Assembly: GCF_900106835.1 (NCBI RefSeq)
Contig: NZ_FNNR01000010.1
Coordinates: 1-64,000 of the forward strand
DNA: 64,000 bases
From: Arthrobacter sp. cf158
Lineage (GTDB): Bacteria > Actinomycetota > Actinomycetes > Actinomycetales > Micrococcaceae
Reading direction: 5' to 3'
Part shown: positions 60,746-64,000 of the stretch, one piece after another
Layout of the letters: each line of letters starts with the position of its first letter
Position numbering within the stretch: position 1 is the first letter of the stretch
Notes under the pieces: model-generated
What the model saw: only the letters and a program-made list of their open reading frames with translations
Told to the model about the DNA's origin: nothing
Databases searched by the model: none
Program-made: the position numbers and the translations under genes

Positions 60746-61789
60746 ATGGATTCGATCAAGAGCCAGATTTCCGCGATCGACCCGCTTGCGAACCAGCCAA
60801 CGGAGGTCAATTCGGAAGAGGCTTTGGCGCGCATGCTCACTGGGCCGCGCGTCTTCAGCGACAACAATCCGACGGCCACCGTAGTGTCCCTTGAGGACCG
60901 CAGGCGCCGTAAAGCGAGGATTGCGGGTGGGCTGCTGCTCGGTGCTGCGGCCGTGACGGCAGGGGTCCTGGTGGCGGCCAACTTCGGCCCGCTCACAACT
61001 GCTCCCGCCCCGGCGGTGAGCGTCAACTCTTCTGAAGCGACGCCCACCCCGAGTGCCTCCGTATCGCCTACCGCCACGCCGTCGGTCACCCCCACGCCCT
61101 CGTCCACCCCGGAGGCGACTCCAACAACCGCGCCAACCCAGGCGCCGGCTGCCACCGTCCCCGCAGCGGCCACCACCGCGCCGGTAGTCCCGCCGGTGCC
61201 GACGTCGCAGACGTTCACGTTCCCGGACGGGCATTTGTCCTTCACATACCCGGTGGGGTGGAGTGTCCGGGCGGAACAGGGGCCCTTCGATCCGCCCGGG
61301 ACCGCGGAAGCCTCGCGGATCGTGACTGTCTTCGATGGCGCTGGGGCAGAGGTAGCCCGCATCTTCAATGGGAACTACGCGGATGGGACGGGCGGCTTGG
61401 TGGATCGAACCATTCTGGACCGGGCTCTTGTGCCGGGAGTTCGGGATAACTCGGGTGGGAGCGTGGAGTTCGGGTTCTCCTCGAATCAGGCGCAGTACAT
61501 CCCCTATGAAGGGCCTGCCTATGAGGGCATGCCGTCACCTCGTACCGGCCCTGCGGATGGTCCCCCAACGTACATCATGGACGTGCGACTCTCCTCGGAG
61601 CTCAACGCTGGAATCAGCTCTTCCGGTACCAACCAAGTCCGCGTTCCTAACGGCATCATGAGTGCTTACGCGGTTTTCGATCCCGCCAAGCAACCAACTT
61701 TCGCCACTCCCGGAGCGGCCAAAGCCTGGATGGGCAGCACCCAGTACGCGCAACTGAAGGCGATGTTCCTGAGCCTGAGCTACAAATAG
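60746..61789 (+). CDS. Membrane-anchored partner of the ECF sigma factor (possible anti-sigma or output protein)
   Basis: 347 aa from ATG 60746, one base after the sigma stop. An N-terminal cytosolic region (~52 residues, DSIKSQISAIDPLA, then basic RRRRKARIA) is followed by one transmembrane helix (~57-80). A Pro/Thr/Ser/Ala linker (~85-150) joins an extracytoplasmic beta-rich domain (FTFPDGHLSFTYPVGWSVRA). The layout is that of anti-sigma factors, but no zinc-binding ZAS motif (HxxxCxxC) is present, so the role is inferred from position only. Confidence 0.75.
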   Translation: MDSIKSQISAIDPLANQPTEVNSEEALARMLTGPRVFSDNNPTATVVSLEDRRRRKARIAGGLLLGAAAVTAGVLVAANFGPLTTAPAPAVSVNSSEATPTPSASVSPTATPSVTPTPSSTPEATPTTAPTQAPAATVPAAATTAPVVPPVPTSQTFTFPDGHLSFTYPVGWSVRAEQGPFDPPGTAEASRIVTVFDGAGAEVARIFNGNYADGTGGLVDRTILDRALVPGVRDNSGGSVEFGFSSNQAQYIPYEGPAYEGMPSPRTGPADGPPTYIMDVRLSSELNAGISSSGTNQVRVPNGIMSAYAVFDPAKQPTFATPGAAKAWMGSTQYAQLKAMFLSLSYK

Positions 61790-61847
61790 GCCCTACTTGG
61801 GGTGGGGTTCACAATTCACTGTGCTGATGCATGATGCTGGATAAAAA

Positions 61848-61869
61848 TGTTATGCATCCGTCCATAACA
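61848..61869. promoter_or_regulatory. Dyad TGTTATG-N8-CATAACA upstream of two small genes
   Basis: A perfect 7-bp inverted repeat with an 8-base centre, in a locally AT-rich stretch within the 165-base gap before the gene at 61955. The position and symmetry suit a repressor operator. No regulator gene is adjacent. Confidence 0.4.
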
Positions 61870-61954
61870 AAGCGGTTGTGACTTACATAGGGTTGAAGAG
61901 ATCTGCTTCACACCACGCAGTGCCCCGATCTATCCCCAAGGATGAGTTTCAACG

Positions 61955-62152
61955 ATGAAGAGCATCGCCCTCCTGCGCGAACGAGCCACCCGTGTCATGC
62001 CCACCGGGTCCCACTGCCCGGCGTCGGGACTGTGGAGCCCGGACTCCGATCCCGATGCCGTTCAGGTCTTCCCTGAAGGCCACCTGCTGCCCGCCCACAA
62101 CGGCGTGGCAACGGTATGGCGGCGGCGGACTGCCGCCGAAGTTTCAGCATGA
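61955..62152 (+). CDS. Small hypothetical protein (65 aa), possible zinc-ribbon-like
   Basis: ATG 61955 preceded by AAGGATG. A compact protein with THCPASGLW-like motif (GSHCPASGLWSPDSDPDAVQ) and EGHLLPAHNG, resembling short YjzC-type proteins in which a Cys-Pro-x-Ser-Gly turn starts a small beta sheet. Only one Cys is present, so metal binding is not certain. Its stop overlaps the start of the next small gene (ATGA), so the two are coupled. Confidence 0.6.
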   Translation: MKSIALLRERATRVMPTGSHCPASGLWSPDSDPDAVQVFPEGHLLPAHNGVATVWRRRTAAEVSA

Positions 62153-62379
62153 CCAGCACCATCCTGAACCGGCCGGCGGATTACCGCCACGTCCCGGCCG
62201 CGGAATGGTCCGAGCTCAGCAGCGGTGATCCTGTGTGGATCTACGACGTCGCGTGGGGTGCCGGGACGGGTCGCGTCGACGACGTTTCCAAGCACCAGGA
62301 ACTGCTTTGGGTAGTCCTCGAGCCGACGGGCCGCAAGCTGATCTGCGGGACGGACGACGTTGAGGTCTGGTCCGTCTAA
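62149..62379 (+). CDS. Small hypothetical protein (76 aa)
   Basis: ATG 62149 overlaps the stop of the preceding gene. Soluble and beta-rich: the segment DPVWIYDVAWGAGTGRVDDV and HQELLWVVLEPTGRKLICG look like a small SH3-like or barrel domain. No family recognised. The 23-bp inverted repeat begins 8 bases after its stop. Confidence 0.65.
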   Translation: MTSTILNRPADYRHVPAAEWSELSSGDPVWIYDVAWGAGTGRVDDVSKHQELLWVVLEPTGRKLICGTDDVEVWSV

Positions 62380-62386
62380 AGACCCG

Positions 62387-62445
62387 CCGAGATGGCACAT
62401 CATGACAATTTCTGAGCGGATGATTGTCATGAAGTGCCATCTCGG
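62387..62445. repeat. 23-bp inverted repeat between convergent genes
   Basis: The left arm at 62387-62409 (starts CCGAGATGGCAC, ends CATGACAAT) and the right arm at 62423-62445 (starts ATTGTCATG, ends GTGCCATCTCGG) match at 22 of 23 positions around a 13-base loop. It lies between the convergent small gene and the lactonase gene and could act as a terminator in both directions, although there is no T-run. The length and near-perfection also fit a dispersed repeat (REP/MITE-like). Confidence 0.7.
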
Positions 62446-62451
62446 TGTCAG

Positions 62452-63486
62452 TTAAGGCGCCGGAACCAGAGCGCTGGGCGAGCCTGTCTCCACCCGGCCC
62501 GTGGGGCCGTCCGGCAGCCCGGTTTCCGGGTCTACCCTGAAACTCACCACGGTGTTGGACCGCTCGTGCGCCACGTACAGCCAGCTATCCGTCACCAGAT
62601 GGTGGCGGGGCCAGTCGCCGCCGCTCGGCACGTCCGCGAAGGGCTCGATTTCGGTGCCATCGGCAGACACCTTCAGCACGCAGATCCTGTTGGATCCCCG
62701 CACACCCACATAGGCGAAACGGCCATCAGGGGATAGCGCGATTTCCGCTGCGGAGTCACCGTCGAACGGTTTGTTGACGCTGGCCGGAACCACAGCGGTG
62801 AGCTCGTAGGTGCCGTCCGGTTGTGTTCGTATGCCCGCTACTTCAATGGAGTATTCCGTATCCACCAAGACGGTCCCGCTGTGATGCCGGGCCATGTGCC
62901 GTGGGCCGGAACCTTTGGGCAGGATCACGTGATGGTCCGGCAGCAGCCCCTCGCCCGGCGCATACTTCCACACACGGACCAGGTCATGTCCCAGATCGGT
63001 GGTCATCACACGGCCGTCGGGAAGCATGAGGCTGGAGTGCGCCCGGCTGGGCCGCGCTGCGTCCGTAGGGGCCGGAGAATGGGGGTCGACGGCGACTTCC
63101 GCGCTGGTGCGCGAGCTGATGGCGCCGTCGTGGTCTAGTTCGTAAAGGACAACCTGCCCGTCGCCCCAGCTGGTGGCCACTATGAAGCGGCCGTGTGGAT
63201 CCACCGCGACGTGGCAGGTGGCGTCGCCGGCTGGCCAAGGCTCGCCGAAGGACTCGAGTTCCGCTTCGCCTGACCGGCGGTACGCGCGCACGGTCTTGCC
63301 TTCCTCCGCAACGGCGTAAAGCACCGGAAGCTTCGGGTGCCAGGCGATGAACGACGGTGAATTGGCTTCCACGGCCAAGCCCACGGAAGTGAGTTGGCCG
63401 TCATTGTCTGCTGCCAGGACGGTGATGCCCTTGCCGTCGCCGTTCCTGTCCGCCGTGTAACAGCCGGTCCAGATCAAAGCACCCAC
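62452..63486 (-). CDS. Lactonase-family seven-bladed beta-propeller protein (6-phosphogluconolactonase-like)
   Basis: 344 aa. The Pgl/lactonase propeller pattern is clear: LIWTGCYTADRNGDGKGITV, SPSFIAWHPKLPVLYAVAE, CHVAVDPHGRFIVATSWGDG, SRAHSSLMLPDGRVMTTDLGHD, GSGPRHMARH and EIALSPDGRFAYVGVRGSNRI. The conserved His and Arg of this family are present in GPRHMA. Possible role: 6-phosphogluconolactone or another sugar-lactone hydrolysis. The gene lies 2 bases after the aldo/keto reductase stop, so they form an operon on the minus strand. Confidence 0.9.
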   Translation of the reverse strand: MGALIWTGCYTADRNGDGKGITVLAADNDGQLTSVGLAVEANSPSFIAWHPKLPVLYAVAEEGKTVRAYRRSGEAELESFGEPWPAGDATCHVAVDPHGRFIVATSWGDGQVVLYELDHDGAISSRTSAEVAVDPHSPAPTDAARPSRAHSSLMLPDGRVMTTDLGHDLVRVWKYAPGEGLLPDHHVILPKGSGPRHMARHHSGTVLVDTEYSIEVAGIRTQPDGTYELTAVVPASVNKPFDGDSAAEIALSPDGRFAYVGVRGSNRICVLKVSADGTEIEPFADVPSGGDWPRHHLVTDSWLYVAHERSNTVVSFRVDPETGLPDGPTGRVETGSPSALVPAP

Positions 63487-63488
63487 GC

Positions 63489-64000
63489 CTAATGCCCCTG
63501 AACGTCGGAGTCCACGCCGGCGTCAGGCCCGCCGTCGAGCGTTTGCAGGGTGGCGAGATCGTCCTGGTCAAGCTGGAAGTCGTAGACGTCCAGGTTTTCC
63601 TTCATCCGCTGTGGGTTGGCGGTCTTGGGAATCGCCACCAGCCCTTGCTGGACGTGCCAGCGGAGCACCACCTGGCCCGGTGTCTTTCCGTACTTTTCGC
63701 CGATACTGGCCAAAACGGGAGCGTTGAGCAGATCGCTGCTGGCACCCAACGGGCTGTAGGACTCCGTGATGATGCCGTGCTGATCGTTGAAGGCGCGGGC
63801 CACTGAACGGGGGATGGAAGGACTCACCTGGATCTGGTTGACCGCCGGCACAACGTCGGTTTCGGAGAACAACCGGTCCAAGTGCGCTGGCTTGAAGTTG
63901 GAGACGCCGATGGAGCGTACCTTGCCCGAGGCCTGAAGCTCCTCGAAGGTCTTCCACGTGGAGATAAACTCACCGCGCCGGGGGAGGGGCCAGTGGATCA
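63489..64000 (-). CDS. Aldo/keto reductase, N-terminus beyond window edge
   Basis: Minus-strand frame open from the right edge to the stop at 63489 (170 codons visible). Visible motifs are IHWPLPRRGEF, the AKR signature region GKVRSIGVSNFKPAHLDR, IQVSPSIPRSVARAFNDQHG and the cofactor-binding segment GLVAIPKTANPQRMKENL (usual IPKS). It reduces aldehydes or ketones with NADPH; the N-terminal barrel strands and catalytic Tyr lie outside the window. The lactonase gene follows 2 bases downstream, suggesting a sugar-oxidation or detoxification pair. Confidence 0.92.
   Translation of the reverse strand, partial: IHWPLPRRGEFISTWKTFEELQASGKVRSIGVSNFKPAHLDRLFSETDVVPAVNQIQVSPSIPRSVARAFNDQHGIITESYSPLGASSDLLNAPVLASIGEKYGKTPGQVVLRWHVQQGLVAIPKTANPQRMKENLDVYDFQLDQDDLATLQTLDGGPDAGVDSDVQGH

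Overview
The window is from a high-GC actinobacterial chromosome. It most likely belongs to the Micrococcaceae, close to Arthrobacter or Paenarthrobacter. The evidence is the end of a 5S rRNA at the left edge, strong GC bias at third codon positions, frequent GTG/TTG starts, the actinobacterial marker Lsr2, and the order lysS-lsr2-clpC and mutY/disA/radA, which mycobacteria also keep. Most of the window is core chromosome. No complete insertion sequence, prophage or CRISPR array was seen.

Layout. 0-5.4 kb: rRNA operon end and its terminator; a LysR regulator divergent from an alkaline-phosphatase-superfamily enzyme and an EamA carrier (a possible phosphonate module); three tandem paralogous alpha/beta hydrolases. 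5.4-10.5 kb: lysS, a 57-residue membrane protein, lsr2 and clpC. 10.6-16.5 kb: a glycosyltransferase, an S9 peptidase, a standalone N-acetylglutamate synthase and an FAD oxidoreductase. 16.7-19.1 kb: the PTS-dependent dihydroxyacetone kinase operon dhaKLM. 19.1-25.1 kb: CsbD, DUF4235, two VOC proteins, AraC, DctA, a hypothetical, a lipoprotein and MutY. 25.2-31.2 kb: an orphan sensor kinase, disA and radA. 31.3-39.4 kb: phosphate genes, with pstSCAB behind a PhoP-type direct repeat, then a DUF47-Pit pair. 39.6-41.6 kb: a lipoprotein, a possible cloverleaf RNA and tRNA-Lys(UUU).

41.65-45.9 kb is the unusual part. A WXG100/DUF1023-type exported-hydrolase gene is broken by an in-frame stop. It is then fused, exactly where its hydrolase domain should begin, to the 3' fragment of a lipoprotein gene. 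Four intact, nearly identical lipoprotein paralogs follow. Each unit begins with the same ribosome-binding site and MSPRAG-type leader start. In two units this leader is an N-terminal extension of the lipoprotein; in the other two a 1-nt difference makes it a separate 16-codon ORF whose stop overlaps a downstream GTG. This looks like a decayed toxin with a retained array of immunity-like lipoproteins.

46-52.4 kb: a methyltransferase, a GH51 arabinofuranosidase with a LacI-type operator, a LacI regulator, a D-threonine-aldolase-like enzyme, heme oxygenase, and a flavin reductase with a textbook SoxR/MerR-type promoter (19-bp spacer containing the dyad). 52.4-59.1 kb: a complete urease operon ureABC-EFG-D plus a nickel/cobalt permease. 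It is interrupted by two copies of a ~116-119 bp structured repeat whose arms differ in sequence but stay self-complementary; the codon bias of the urease genes changes abruptly between genes. 59.1-64 kb: a serine beta-lactamase-like hydrolase, an ECF sigma factor with a probable membrane partner, two small overlapping genes, a 23-bp inverted repeat, a beta-propeller lactonase, and an aldo/keto reductase cut by the right edge.
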